DNA of 64,000 nt from Pseudomonadota bacterium (GTDB taxonomy: Bacteria; Pseudomonadota; Gammaproteobacteria; Burkholderiales; Burkholderiaceae_D), in contig JAFAGG010000008.1 in NCBI GenBank assembly GCA_023422955.1, positions 14,578-78,577 of the forward strand. The letters are read 5' to 3'. The position numbers were made by a program, and so were the translations under genes. This document shows, piece after piece, positions 8,962 to 19,528 of this stretch (position 1 is the first letter of the stretch; each line of letters opens with the position of its first letter). The notes below the pieces were generated by a model, which did no database searches, was not told the origin of the DNA, and worked only from the letters and a program-made list of their open reading frames with translations.

Positions 8962-10569
8962 ATGCGCGTTCACCGCCCTCTCCTTTCTTCATCGCAAAGC
9001 AAACCAGGCAAGCGGCCCAGACAGATGGGTGCGGCCGTCACTTTCGTGGGGGTGGTTTTCCTGCTGTTTGCAGCGCTGGCCGGATGGCGCGCCTGGGAAG
9101 AATACAAGAGCGAACTGGAACAAGCGCAGATCGCTACCACCAACCTGTCCCGTTCACTGTCGCAGCACATGCAGGATGCGATCAAGGTTGCCGATACCCT
9201 GCTGACCGGCGTGGTGGAAAGGGTAGAGACGGAAGGTCTGCACGACCACTCGCTGGATCGCATGGAAAGGCTGTTCGAGCGCGTGGTGGCGGAAACCCCG
9301 CAGCTGCATGGCTTGTTCCTGTTCGATGCCGAGGGCTATTACATAGTCAGCTCCTTCGGCATCCTGCCGATGCAGTCCAATGACGATCTCCCCTATTTTC
9401 AGCACCACCTGTCATCTCAAGACCGGAAGGTCTTTGTCGGCCCGCCGGTTCGCAGCCGCACCACCAGCGACTGGACCGTCACCGTCAGCAAGCGTTTGGA
9501 AGACGGCAATGGCAATTTCGCCGGCGTGGCACTGGCCACCATCCATATGGATTACTTCCGCAGCTTTCACAAGGATTTCGAAATCGGGCAGAACGGTGTA
9601 ATGTTCGTCGCTTTCGAGGACGGCGTGCTGCTGACCCGCCATCCGTTCCGCGAAAATGTGATCGGCCTGCGCACACGGCAATCCATCGTCACCCCCGCCA
9701 ATTTCCCTACCCGCCCGACCGGCAGCTTTACCGCCCATTCCGGCGTCGACGGCGTAGAGCGCATTTACAGCTATCGCTACCTGGACGATTACCCGCTGGT
9801 GGCCGCCGTCGGCCTGTCCCGCTACGAGGTACTGGCCAAGTGGCGTACCTCAATGCTGATTTACGCCATCGGCCTTCTGGTGATGGCGCTGATCATGGGC
9901 CTGCTGGGCTGGCGCCTGCTGATTGCCATCCGCGCCGGCCTGCACTCGGAAAAGAACCTGATCGAAACCCACGCCTCCCTGAAGCGCATGAACCGCATGC
10001 TGGAATCGATGGCACTGCAGGATGCGCTGACCGGGATCGCCAACCGCCGCCAGTTCGATACCGTGCTGGAGGCGGAATACAAGCGCGCGATGAGAAGCAG
10101 GCTGCCGCTGGCGGTGATGATGGTGGATGCCGATTACTTCAAGCAGTTCAATGACATCTACGGCCATCCCGAAGGCGACAAATGCCTGCGCCAGATAGGC
10201 CAGACCCTGACCCGCACGCTGGCGCGGGCCGGCGACCTGGCAGCGCGTTACGGCGGCGAGGAATTCGCGGTACTGCTGCCGAATACCGACCTGGCCAATG
10301 CGGAACTGCTGGCGCAGCGTCTTTGCCAGACCATAGAGCAGCTGGAAATTCCCCATAGCGGCAGCCCGTTCGGCAAGGTTACCGTCAGCATCGGCGTCGC
10401 CACGCTCATTCCCAACAATCCCAATGCGCACCAGATGCAGCACCAGCAAGACCTGATGAATGCCGCCGACCAGGCGCTGTACATCGCCAAGGGCAACGGC
10501 CGCAACCAGGTGTGCGCCACCGACCGCCATGTCTCCAGCCTGTTCCCGGCGGAAGACGAATCGACGTAA
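8962..10569 (+). CDS. Membrane diguanylate cyclase with periplasmic double-Cache sensor
   Basis: Makes c-di-GMP from two GTP in response to an external ligand. Transmembrane helices at about residues 24-42 and 296-320 flank a ~250-residue periplasmic region of dCache type (LFLFDAEGYYIVSSFG, WTVTVSKRLEDGNGNF). A short coiled linker leads to a GGDEF domain with active site GGEEF at residues 431-435, an active variant, and an inhibitory-site motif RAGD at 422-425, so product inhibition is expected. The ATG at 8962 is followed by a basic stretch before the first helix. It stands alone with a clear terminator before it; no chemoreceptor or phosphodiesterase is adjacent. The ligand is unknown; amino acids or carboxylates are common for this sensor class. 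Confidence 0.92.
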   Translation: MRVHRPLLSSSQSKPGKRPRQMGAAVTFVGVVFLLFAALAGWRAWEEYKSELEQAQIATTNLSRSLSQHMQDAIKVADTLLTGVVERVETEGLHDHSLDRMERLFERVVAETPQLHGLFLFDAEGYYIVSSFGILPMQSNDDLPYFQHHLSSQDRKVFVGPPVRSRTTSDWTVTVSKRLEDGNGNFAGVALATIHMDYFRSFHKDFEIGQNGVMFVAFEDGVLLTRHPFRENVIGLRTRQSIVTPANFPTRPTGSFTAHSGVDGVERIYSYRYLDDYPLVAAVGLSRYEVLAKWRTSMLIYAIGLLVMALIMGLLGWRLLIAIRAGLHSEKNLIETHASLKRMNRMLESMALQDALTGIANRRQFDTVLEAEYKRAMRSRLPLAVMMVDADYFKQFNDIYGHPEGDKCLRQIGQTLTRTLARAGDLAARYGGEEFAVLLPNTDLANAELLAQRLCQTIEQLEIPHSGSPFGKVTVSIGVATLIPNNPNAHQMQHQQDLMNAADQALYIAKGNGRNQVCATDRHVSSLFPAEDEST

Positions 10570-10688
10570 ATCCTTCTCACGCCACGCAACGGTGCGAGCA
10601 CGTTAAAATGAGCGCCTTTGGCTCGCGCGCCCGCACCCTTGCGTGGCGCCCTGCCTGCATACGAACGGAATATAAGAAGGAAATCAGC

Positions 10689-10943
10689 ATGATCGGCTTC
10701 AAAATGTATGAAATCGTCGAAGTCCAGCACCCGACGCATCCCCGCAATGAAACCAGAGGCGTCATCGCCGGGATACTGGCAGCCGATGGCGAGATCATGG
10801 GTTACACGGTACGTTTTGCCGACGATATCGAGATGGTGGATCCGGAAGACCTGGAACCCACCGGCCTGAGCATCACTGAAAAGGATTACGAGCACGGCGC
10901 CTGGCCACCGGCGGCGCTGAATGGCGATAACTCGCCGGCGTAA
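10689..10943 (+). CDS. Small acidic protein resembling immunity protein 31 (Imm31)
   Basis: An 84-residue cytoplasmic protein starting at the ATG preceded by AGAAGGAAATCAGC. Its pattern, a start around KMYEIVEV, a glycine-rich turn (RGVIAGI), YTVRFADDIEMVD and the end PEDLEPTG, resembles what I remember of the Imm31 family, which protects against polymorphic toxins. No toxin gene, Rhs or VgrG gene is next to it, so if the assignment holds it is an orphan immunity gene or a housekeeping relative of that fold. The longer in-frame extension upstream to 10512 overlaps the diguanylate cyclase gene and has no ribosome site, so I rejected it. Confidence 0.6.
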   Translation: MIGFKMYEIVEVQHPTHPRNETRGVIAGILAADGEIMGYTVRFADDIEMVDPEDLEPTGLSITEKDYEHGAWPPAALNGDNSPA

Positions 10944-10994
10944 CTGCCGGGCACCTGACGCGGATAGCCGCGACAGTCTCGCAGCGGACCGTCC

Positions 10995-13016
10995 TTAATC
11001 GGATACCGTTCCCGTGCCCGCCGAACGCTGTGTCAGCGCTGCCACTTGCCTGAGCAGTGCAGCGGCCTCCAGCGGTTTGCGCAGATGGGCATTGAATCCT
11101 GCCTGCCGCGCCCGCTCGATATCTTCCTGCCGCGTCAAGGCGGTCAGGGCAAGCGCCGGCAGGCCGGCAAGCCGCGGGTCCGGATGCCTGCGTAGGCGAC
11201 GCATCAGTTCCAGTCCATCGATATCGGCCATGGCTATGTCGCTGATCACGATGTCGGGACGATACGCGTCCAGCAAAGCCAGCGCTTGCTGCGCATTGCC
11301 GGCAGTCGTCACATCTGCTCCGCAGGCCCGCAACAGCCGCTCCAGCATCTGGCAGGTATCCGTCTCGTCATCGACCGCCAGGACTTTGATACCCTGCAAC
11401 TTGACCGGTGCCGGCAAGCCGGGCGCTGATTTTTCTGCGGCGCCTTTACGTTCAGCCTCAGCATAAGACACCTGGCCGGCAGAGAGCGGAAGCCGGATTA
11501 CAAAACACGCCCCCTTGCCTTCGCCTTCGCTGTGCACCGAGATCGTACCGCCATGCAGCTCGATCAATTGCTTGGCAATCGACAGCCCCAGGCCCAGGCC
11601 GCTGTAACGCCGGGTTGTACCCGACTCCGCCTGGGTGAAACGATCGAACACCTGCGGCAGGAAGTCCTGGCGGATGCCGATGCCGTTATCGCACACACTG
11701 AATTCGGCGTGACCGTCGACGGCGGCCAGCGATACCCGCACCCAGCCGCCTTCCGGCGTGAACTTGACGGCATTGGCAATAAGATTCCACATCACTTGCT
11801 GCAAGCGACTGGCATCCGCCCAGACCTGGCCGATACTTCTGTCCAGCTGCGTGATCAACTCTATGCGTCTGGCCATCGCTGCCGGCCTGGCGGTGTCCAG
11901 GGCGGCATCCGCGACGGCGGCGGGATCGATCAGATGGCCATCGAGGCGGACATTGCCGGCACTGATGCGACTCATGTCGAGCAAGTCGTCGATCAATCGC
12001 GCCTGCATCCAGGCATTGCGTTCTATGGTTTGCAGCGCTTGCTTCAATGCAGTCGCATCATGCGGTTTCAGTTGCAGCAGCTGGATCCAGCCCAGTATCG
12101 CATTGAGCGGCGTGCGCAATTCATGCGACAGGGTCGCCAGAAACTGGTCCTTCACCACCCCCATGCGCTCCAGCTCCTCGCGGGCTGCGCGTTCGCTCTC
12201 CAGCAGGCGCTGCCTTTCCTCGGCAGCGGCCTGAGAGCGGGTCAGGATCTGCATGCGCGCTTCCAGCCTCGCATCGTAGGTAGAGATCAGCAAGGCGACG
12301 GTCAGTACGGCAAGCGTGGCGAGCATCACCATGATGGCCAGCCCATCCAGGCCGAAGCGACTGCTGGTGGCCAGGCAAACGCTGTTCACCGGAAAACTGG
12401 CTGCCGCCATGCCGGTATAGTGCATGCCCGCAATCGCGCCGCCCATGACCGCGGCCGCTACGGCGCGCTGCAGCCACACGCGTGGGCCGTTATGGCGCAA
12501 GCGGAAAGCGATCCACAAGGAAATCGTCGCCGCGCCGACGGCGATAGCCAGCGACAGCAGCACCAGTCCGTAATCGTAGATGATGCCGGGATGCATGCGC
12601 ATGGCAGCCATGCCGACGTAATGCATGGCATTGATTCCCACACCCAGCAGCAGACTGCTGACCAGCAGGCGCTGCATGCTGACATGCGGCTGGCCGATCT
12701 GCCATAGGGCCAGCGCCGACACCGCAATCGGCAGTATCCAGGAAAGCAGCGTGATGCCCAGGTCATACCCCAGCGGTATGGGAATGCGGAAAGCCAGCAT
12801 GCCGATGAAATGCATGGACCAGATGCCGGTTCCCATTGCGAAGGCGCCTCCCGCAACCCACCATGCCGCCTGCTTGCGAGGCACATTGCTCACCCGGCCT
12901 GCCAGCGTCAGGGCGGTATAGGAAGCCAGCATCGCCACCAGGATGGAGATCAGCACCAGAAAGGTATCGTAATAACCTTCAAGCATGACCATCTCGGACA
13001 GGAAAGAAGACTTCAA
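10995..13016 (-). CDS. MHYT-domain hybrid sensor histidine kinase with receiver domain
   Basis: An inner-membrane sensor kinase. Residues 1-245 form a seven-helix MHYT sensor with the three signature repeats MHFIGM (68-73), MHYVGM (131-136) and MHYTGM (198-203), a module proposed to bind copper and sense oxygen, CO or NO. A coiled segment (250-290) leads to HisKA with phosphoacceptor His298 in LATLSHELRTP and a HATPase domain (DNGIGI, SGLGLGLSIAK). A C-terminal receiver (545-660) has the acidic pocket VDDE and phosphoacceptor Asp593. There is no output domain, so signal must pass to another protein by phosphotransfer or contact. It converges with the Imm31-like gene and has no partner regulator adjacent. 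Confidence 0.9.
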   Translation of the reverse strand: MKSSFLSEMVMLEGYYDTFLVLISILVAMLASYTALTLAGRVSNVPRKQAAWWVAGGAFAMGTGIWSMHFIGMLAFRIPIPLGYDLGITLLSWILPIAVSALALWQIGQPHVSMQRLLVSSLLLGVGINAMHYVGMAAMRMHPGIIYDYGLVLLSLAIAVGAATISLWIAFRLRHNGPRVWLQRAVAAAVMGGAIAGMHYTGMAAASFPVNSVCLATSSRFGLDGLAIMVMLATLAVLTVALLISTYDARLEARMQILTRSQAAAEERQRLLESERAAREELERMGVVKDQFLATLSHELRTPLNAILGWIQLLQLKPHDATALKQALQTIERNAWMQARLIDDLLDMSRISAGNVRLDGHLIDPAAVADAALDTARPAAMARRIELITQLDRSIGQVWADASRLQQVMWNLIANAVKFTPEGGWVRVSLAAVDGHAEFSVCDNGIGIRQDFLPQVFDRFTQAESGTTRRYSGLGLGLSIAKQLIELHGGTISVHSEGEGKGACFVIRLPLSAGQVSYAEAERKGAAEKSAPGLPAPVKLQGIKVLAVDDETDTCQMLERLLRACGADVTTAGNAQQALALLDAYRPDIVISDIAMADIDGLELMRRLRRHPDPRLAGLPALALTALTRQEDIERARQAGFNAHLRKPLEAAALLRQVAALTQRSAGTGTVSD

Positions 13017-13327
13017 CGAGACACCCCTGCATTACTCCTTTCTGTCGTACGCCAATAAACTGCCCAACCCCTTGGGCGGGCCGGTTCGCCTCAGACACAA
13101 GTTAATTACACCAGCAGAATTTCAGATACTGCCTGTTAGTGACAAGGGGCATTTGTTTTGCCGCATGCTCTCACCCTTTCGTCTGCAGGGGGTCGTAAGA
13201 GAGATGGGGAAATGCAGCAGACCTGTTGGCAATCAAGGCGCAAGGGATAACAGGCAACAAACAACGCGAAACCCTGCGTGCAGCCGTATTGATAATGCAA
13301 GCTTGAACTGCCTGCTCGTGTAAATCC
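13017..13327. other. Intergenic region between hybrid kinase gene and egtB
   Basis: No gene seen. It contains a small stem-loop at 13062-13077 (GCCCAA, loop CCCC, TTGGGC) without a T tract, located just upstream of the kinase start and therefore possibly in its mRNA leader. No terminator was recognised after egtB. Confidence 0.35.
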
Positions 13328-14650
<1,323 letters not shown>

Positions 14651-14671
14651 CTCTGCCCTCTCCTGCGCCGC

Positions 14672-15058
14672 TCAGTCCAGCGGATGCGCAATGGTGCTGA
14701 AAATGGTGTTGGCCGCCTGACGGGAGTCGAGCCGCGTATGCTGCACCACGATGGGCTGGTCCGATTCGATCAGCACTGCATAGCCACTGCCGGGCGGTAT
14801 CGGTTCGGGATCGCTCAGCTCATTCAAGCGCTGATGAAGGGTGCGGCGCGCCGGCACGGTGACGAGATAGGGCCCGACCGGTTCGCGCTCTTCATGGTAG
14901 ATCGTGAAACGCACCTGCGCATCGGCATCGCCCGTGTTCAGCAGCGAAGCCGATTCATGGCTGGCCATTTCCGGCTCGGGGCCGTTGCTCCAGGCGGGAA
15001 TATAGCCGTCGCCGATCACCCACGTTTTGCTGCCTATGCCTGTCTTTGCCATTGCCAT
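14672..15058 (-). CDS. Anabaena sensory rhodopsin transducer (ASRT) family protein
   Basis: A 128-residue soluble beta-sandwich protein of the ASRT family (Pfam PF07100). The diagnostic run is present almost intact: GYIPAWSNGPEP, SHESASLLNTGD, REPVGPYLVTVPARRTLHQR and QPIVVQHTRLDSRQA, all closely matching my memory of the cyanobacterial protein that forms a tetramer and binds the cytoplasmic face of Anabaena sensory rhodopsin. No rhodopsin gene is in the window. The family has been proposed to be a general small-molecule-binding domain. Its place between egtD and egtB, with 57 and 22 bp gaps, suggests a function linked to ergothioneine. ATG 15058 or ATG 15052 could be the start; the GGAG spacing favours 15052 slightly. 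Confidence 0.85.
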   Translation of the reverse strand: MAMAKTGIGSKTWVIGDGYIPAWSNGPEPEMASHESASLLNTGDADAQVRFTIYHEEREPVGPYLVTVPARRTLHQRLNELSDPEPIPPGSGYAVLIESDQPIVVQHTRLDSRQAANTIFSTIAHPLD

Positions 15059-15115
15059 GCTCCGTGTTCCTCATTGATAGCGAGCTTGTCCAGCTTGTCC
15101 CATTCCGCGCCTGGC

Positions 15116-16150
15116 TCATACGGCCTGCAGATAATGCATGCTGAACAGCTGCGCATCGTCCAGCCATACTTCGCGCGCGTGAAAGCCGGCTTGCGCGGCC
15201 AATGCCTGAAAGCCGGCTACCGTGTACTTGTATGAATTTTCCGTGTGCAGGCTTTCGCCCTCTGCGAATGAAAACACCTGGCTGCCTATGCGCACCTGCT
15301 GCGCGCAGCGGCTGACCAGATGCATTTCTATGCGGGCCATCGCTTCGTCATAAAACGCCTGATGGAAAAACTGGTCCGGGATGAAATTCCCGTCCAGCTC
15401 GCGGTTGATGCGATGCAGCAGGTTCAGGTTGAAGGCGGCGGTGATACCTGCGCCATCGTTGTAGGCGGCATGCAGCCGTTCTCTACTCTTTTGCAAATCC
15501 ACGCCGATCAGCAGTCCTCCATCCTTGCCAACCATGCGGCTTACATTGGCAAGAAAGGCGATCGCGTCATGCGGATGAAAATTGCCTATGGTCGAGCCGG
15601 GAAAAAAAGCCAGCCTGTTACTGCAGGCCTCCTCTTCATCTTCTTCACCCGCCCAATGCAAGGGCTGGGAATAATCGGCGCATACCGCAGTAATGGCGAG
15701 CGCAGGATAAAGCTCGGCCAACTCGCTGCAGGCGTCCAGCAACTGTTCGCGTGAAATGTCGATGGCAACATAGGAGGCAGGCTGCAGGCGGTCGAGAAGC
15801 AAGCGCACTTTTCTGCTGCTGCCGCTGCCGAACTCGATGAGTTCAATCTCACTGCCGACGGCTGCGCTCATGGCATCGGCATATCGGTCAAGAATTGCCA
15901 TTTCAGTGCGCGTCGGATAGTACTCCGGCAATGCACAGATCTGCTCGAACAGGCGACTGCCTGCTTCATCGTAAAAGAATTTCGGTTCCAGCGTTTTGGG
16001 ATAGGCACTCAAGCCTGCTGTCACTGCCTCGCGAAAACCGGCCAGCCTGGGTTTGAAATCCAGGAAACGAAAACCTGCGGAGGGACAATACGGTAGGGCT
16101 TTCTCTCTTTCGACTTTTTCCGACAAACCATTTCTCACAGGATGAAACAT
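15116..16150 (-). CDS. egtD: L-histidine N-alpha-trimethyltransferase EgtD
   Basis: Methylates histidine three times with S-adenosylmethionine to make hercynine, the first ergothioneine step. The 344-residue protein has the family entry region LEPKFFYDEAGSRLFEQIC and PEYYPTRTE, the SAM-binding loop IEFGSGSSRKVRLLL, LAFFPGSTIGNF, and the histidine-pocket end segment FAEGESLHTENSYKY. An AAAGGAGAGAGG ribosome site directly precedes the ATG, confirming the start. First gene of the egtD-ASRT-egtB set. The heme oxygenase gene upstream is separated by 321 bp, so the operon probably has its own promoter. Confidence 0.94.
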   Translation of the reverse strand: MFHPVRNGLSEKVEREKALPYCPSAGFRFLDFKPRLAGFREAVTAGLSAYPKTLEPKFFYDEAGSRLFEQICALPEYYPTRTEMAILDRYADAMSAAVGSEIELIEFGSGSSRKVRLLLDRLQPASYVAIDISREQLLDACSELAELYPALAITAVCADYSQPLHWAGEEDEEEACSNRLAFFPGSTIGNFHPHDAIAFLANVSRMVGKDGGLLIGVDLQKSRERLHAAYNDGAGITAAFNLNLLHRINRELDGNFIPDQFFHQAFYDEAMARIEMHLVSRCAQQVRIGSQVFSFAEGESLHTENSYKYTVAGFQALAAQAGFHAREVWLDDAQLFSMHYLQAV

Positions 16151-16471
16151 CCTCTCTCCTTTAAATGAGAATAGGCATTACAGCACGCTGCTTGTTCCAA
16201 GGCTTGCTCTAACACAAAAACTCCGCGCCAGGTGCCGCTACGGGTTTCCGATTGAACAGGCACTGGGAATTTCTCGCTTCGACAGATTGATCGGAGCATC
16301 ATGCCGCCCGCCTTCAAGACCAGCATGCCGGCACGAGACCGCGTACCAAGATCAGGCTGCCAAGAGGCAAGCATGCATTCCGTTTCGCCCATGCCTGTTC
16401 TGACCAGTCAGACAAGGCACTGGTTTCCATCGCACGGCACAGCGCGCTTATTCGTGACGCAGGGATATTTT
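16151..16471. other. Intergenic region between bphO and egtD
   Basis: No convincing gene on either strand. It should hold the egtD promoter and the end of the bphO transcript. I found no strong hairpin with a T tract, so a Rho-independent stop is not evident. Confidence 0.35.
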
Positions 16472-17110
16472 TCAGCGCTTGCCGGGTTGCAGCAATTGCC
16501 GCTGCAGCAGAGCGAACATGCGTTGTGCACCGAGCACGACTTCGTCGCGTCTTTCATGCTGCGGCCAGTTTTCCAGCAATTGCAGCAAGGCTTGCCAATA
16601 CGCCTTGGCAGAGGCTCCATAGCCGCTGAAGAATCTAAGGCCGCTTTCCGGCCTTAATCCCAGCGTTCGGGAGAAATGCCGTGACAGCACCATGCCGCCC
16701 AGCATGGAGCCTTCGATCACGTAGAGAGCGCCGAGCAGGCAGGAAGCGGAAGGAAAGAGAGAATGCAAGCAAGTTTGTGAAATCAGATAGTGCCGGGCTG
16801 CGTCGGAATAATCCAGCGCCCGCAGGTCATCCTGCAACCAGGGCAATTTCCAACGCCCCGGGCCGGCGGAATAAAACTGCACCACACTGGAATGCGAATC
16901 CGCTTCTTCTTTCAGGAAGGCTTCGAAGGGCAGGTAGAAACCGTGATATTTCGCCAGCAGTTCGCCATACTCGGCACGGCTGAAATCCGGCCGCATCAGG
17001 TCCAGGGCCGATTCCAGCTGATCATGCTCGGTTCGCGTTGCCTGCCTGAGCTGTTCACGCAGCCCGAGCACTTGCGGTTCGGCGTGATGCAATAAGGCGC
17101 AATCTGGCAT
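16472..17110 (-). CDS. bphO: Heme oxygenase (BphO type)
   Basis: Opens heme to biliverdin IX-alpha, the chromophore of bacteriophytochromes, with release of iron and CO. The 212-residue helical protein starts with LREQLRQATRTEHDQLE, in which the histidine of the TEHDQLE segment is the expected proximal heme ligand, and has the distal-helix region LGALYVIEGSMLGGMVLSRHF followed by FFSGYG, characteristic of the family. It lies 86 bp after the bacteriophytochrome gene on the same strand, the usual pairing. The start has only a weak ribosome site. Confidence 0.9.
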   Translation of the reverse strand: MPDCALLHHAEPQVLGLREQLRQATRTEHDQLESALDLMRPDFSRAEYGELLAKYHGFYLPFEAFLKEEADSHSSVVQFYSAGPGRWKLPWLQDDLRALDYSDAARHYLISQTCLHSLFPSASCLLGALYVIEGSMLGGMVLSRHFSRTLGLRPESGLRFFSGYGASAKAYWQALLQLLENWPQHERRDEVVLGAQRMFALLQRQLLQPGKR

Positions 17111-17196
17111 TGAGGAATACTCGCAGTTGGTTGCAGGAACGGCCGCCGGCGCTCTTGGCGAATGCGGTAGCGTTAGATAGCCTTAGACAGTGTTGC

Positions 17197-19467
17197 TTAG
17201 CCAGATGCCCGTGGCAGCGTGAAGTAGAAAGTGCTGCCCTGGCCCGGCATGCTCTCGGCCCATATACGGCCGCGGTGTCTCTCGACAAAGCCTTTGGCAA
17301 TCCACAAGCCCAAGCCTGTTCCCAGCCGCTTGTGATCGCCGACTTGCCAGTAACGCTCAAAGATTCTTTCCAGCTGATCCGCTTGTATGCCTTCGCCCGT
17401 ATCGCGCACCGAGAACAGTATTTCATCTTGCTGCGGCGTGGCGGCGACGATGACCTGACCGCCCGCCGGCGTAAACTTCAGCGCATTGCCGATCAGGTTG
17501 CCCAATATCTGGCCAATGCGAAAGCGCTCACAGCAGACCTGCAGGGAAGCATCTTCCGGCAGCTCCATGCTCAAGCGCAGGTCTTTTTCCTGCGCGATAG
17601 GCAGAAACATTTCCACCACGTCGCGGATCATGCTTGCCGGATTTTCCAGCCTGGCATCGAAATCCAGCGTGCCGCCTTCCAGCTTCGCCACATCCAGGAT
17701 ATTGATTACCAGGTTTTCCATCATCTTGATTGCGCGCGCGCCGCGCTCCATCATGCGCTGCACTGCCGGCTCCTGGCCGGGATGATAGCGTTGCAGATAA
17801 TCGAAGCTCAGCGCGATGACATTCAGGGGCGTCTTCAGGTCATGAGATACCATGGCCACCATTTCATCCTTTTCCCTGCCGAGCCGCTCCGCCCTTTCCC
17901 GGGCAAGCTGTTCCTTGCGGTACTCCTGCTGCAGGGCCAGGCCCAGGATACCGCTGCGCAACTGCCGGACGGCATCCAGCTCGATCTGCTTCCACGGCCG
18001 CGCATTCCCTGTCACCGTTTCCTTCCAGGCCGCAAAGGAAGCGCGCGGGTGCAGGCTGACACCTGCTCCTGCCTGGCGCACGGCCTTAACAGGTTCGCCG
18101 GCCCAGCTTACCGTGGTGGCCACTTCCGCCCTGAACCATAAAATGACATCGCGCTGCGAACGATTGATCGTCATCGCCAGCAAGCCGCTGGCAATATCCC
18201 GGTACGCGTGCGCGGCAGCATATTCATGCGGCAGACGCGCAGTATGGATCAGTGCCTGCTGAGGAAACTGCTGGTTGATCCAGACCAGCAAATCCTCCAG
18301 CTCGGCCGCCGATGGCGTGGCGCCTGCCAGCGTCCATTCATTGCCGTAACAGATGGCGACACCGCCAGCCGGGACGGCGCCGAATGCGCGCAAATCTTCG
18401 GCATGCGAATGAAATCCTTGTGCCAGTTCGCCGGCATGTTCGAGTTGCGTCAGCAAATCGGGAACCGCCTGCTCCAGGCTTGCCTTCTGTTCGCGCTGCT
18501 CAGCGTCTTCCTTGATATCCAGCTGAGATGAAACCAGGTGCCCTATCAATTCGGCTGCCACGCGCGCATCGGCATTGATTTTCAGCGGCGCTGCATGATG
18601 ACAGGCGATCAATCCCCACAAGCGCTGATCCTTCACCAGCGAAATCGTCAGGCTGGCTTTCACATTCATGTTGCGCAGATACTCCAGGTGTACCGGCGAG
18701 ACGCTGCGCAAGCTTGCCTTGGACAGATCCAGCGGCGCGCCGCTTTGCGGATGGATGCCGGGATGGATTCTAGCCGGCGTGTAATCCACGTCGGGAATCA
18801 TGCGCAGGCTGTTCTGCAGAAAAATGGCTCTTGCCTGCGCGGGAATATCGGAAGCTGGAAAATGCAGTCCCAGGTAGGCATCCATGCCATTGCGGCATGC
18901 TTCCGAAATCACCATGCCATGCCAGTGCTCGTCGAAGCGGTAAATCATCACGCGATCGAATCCGGTGATCTGCTGCACTTGCTCCGCCGCCCTGTCGCAT
19001 AAACCCTGCAAGCCTTGCGCAGCCTGCAATGCATGCACGGCCTGTTGCACATGCGGGGAAAATGTCGCCGCCTCAAAGGGCGCGCTGCCGCTGCCGGCAA
19101 TCTCCCATTCCATATAAAGCACGCCATCGCAGAGATGCGCCGTCATATCCCATTCGCGCCGGATGAACTCATCGAAAGTCAGCATGATGCGCAATGGCAT
19201 TTGCTCCCTGTGCGAAAGAGCTGCGACATGCGCGCGCAAGGCACTGAATGCCTGCTCGGACATGAACTCGCTCAGGCAGCGTCCCAATAAGGCGAACGAG
19301 TGGCGGTCCCATAGTTTCAGGCAGTTCTCGCTCAGGTTCTGGATCACCAGGGTTTCCGGATCGGCGGTCATCAGCACGCCGAATGGCTGTATGCGCCCCG
19401 GAATATGGATAGGCTCCTTTTCGCATTCGGACAGGAGATGTTGAAGTGATCCGGGCGTCATTGTCAT
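17197..19467 (-). CDS. bphP: Bacteriophytochrome sensor histidine kinase
   Basis: A red/far-red photoreceptor kinase. PAS domain: the biliverdin-attachment cysteine is Cys15 in SECEKEPIHIPGRIQPFG. GAF domain: the PASDIPAQAR motif with its aspartate, then DVDYTPARIHP. PHY domain: about residues 325-510. Kinase: phosphoacceptor His542 in MVSHDLKTPLN, ATPase motifs DTGEGI and GTGLGLWIAKGF. At 756 residues it has the standard PAS-GAF-PHY-HK plan and ends at the ATPase domain, with no receiver. No response regulator is adjacent, so its partner is elsewhere. ATG 19467 and ATG 19461 are both possible starts. Three GTTTA repeats spaced 11 bp apart lie just upstream. Confidence 0.94.
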   Translation of the reverse strand: MTMTPGSLQHLLSECEKEPIHIPGRIQPFGVLMTADPETLVIQNLSENCLKLWDRHSFALLGRCLSEFMSEQAFSALRAHVAALSHREQMPLRIMLTFDEFIRREWDMTAHLCDGVLYMEWEIAGSGSAPFEAATFSPHVQQAVHALQAAQGLQGLCDRAAEQVQQITGFDRVMIYRFDEHWHGMVISEACRNGMDAYLGLHFPASDIPAQARAIFLQNSLRMIPDVDYTPARIHPGIHPQSGAPLDLSKASLRSVSPVHLEYLRNMNVKASLTISLVKDQRLWGLIACHHAAPLKINADARVAAELIGHLVSSQLDIKEDAEQREQKASLEQAVPDLLTQLEHAGELAQGFHSHAEDLRAFGAVPAGGVAICYGNEWTLAGATPSAAELEDLLVWINQQFPQQALIHTARLPHEYAAAHAYRDIASGLLAMTINRSQRDVILWFRAEVATTVSWAGEPVKAVRQAGAGVSLHPRASFAAWKETVTGNARPWKQIELDAVRQLRSGILGLALQQEYRKEQLARERAERLGREKDEMVAMVSHDLKTPLNVIALSFDYLQRYHPGQEPAVQRMMERGARAIKMMENLVINILDVAKLEGGTLDFDARLENPASMIRDVVEMFLPIAQEKDLRLSMELPEDASLQVCCERFRIGQILGNLIGNALKFTPAGGQVIVAATPQQDEILFSVRDTGEGIQADQLERIFERYWQVGDHKRLGTGLGLWIAKGFVERHRGRIWAESMPGQGSTFYFTLPRASG

Positions 19468-19501
19468 GCTGAGATAAGTAAGAAGGAAATCGGAGACTTC
19501 A

Positions 19502-19528
19502 GTTTATATTCTGTTTAAATTCAGTTTA
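19502..19528. repeat. Three GTTTA direct repeats with 11-bp period upstream of bphP
   Basis: GTTTA begins at 19502, 19513 and 19524, exactly one helical turn apart, in an AT-rich segment 35-61 bp upstream of the bphP start codon. On the coding strand the repeats read TAAAC. They could be binding sites for a regulator on one face of the helix or simply an AT-rich promoter. Confidence 0.4.

Noticed and set aside
10512..10688. Longer start for the Imm31-like protein
   Set aside because: Would overlap the diguanylate cyclase gene and lacks a ribosome site; ATG 10689 has one.
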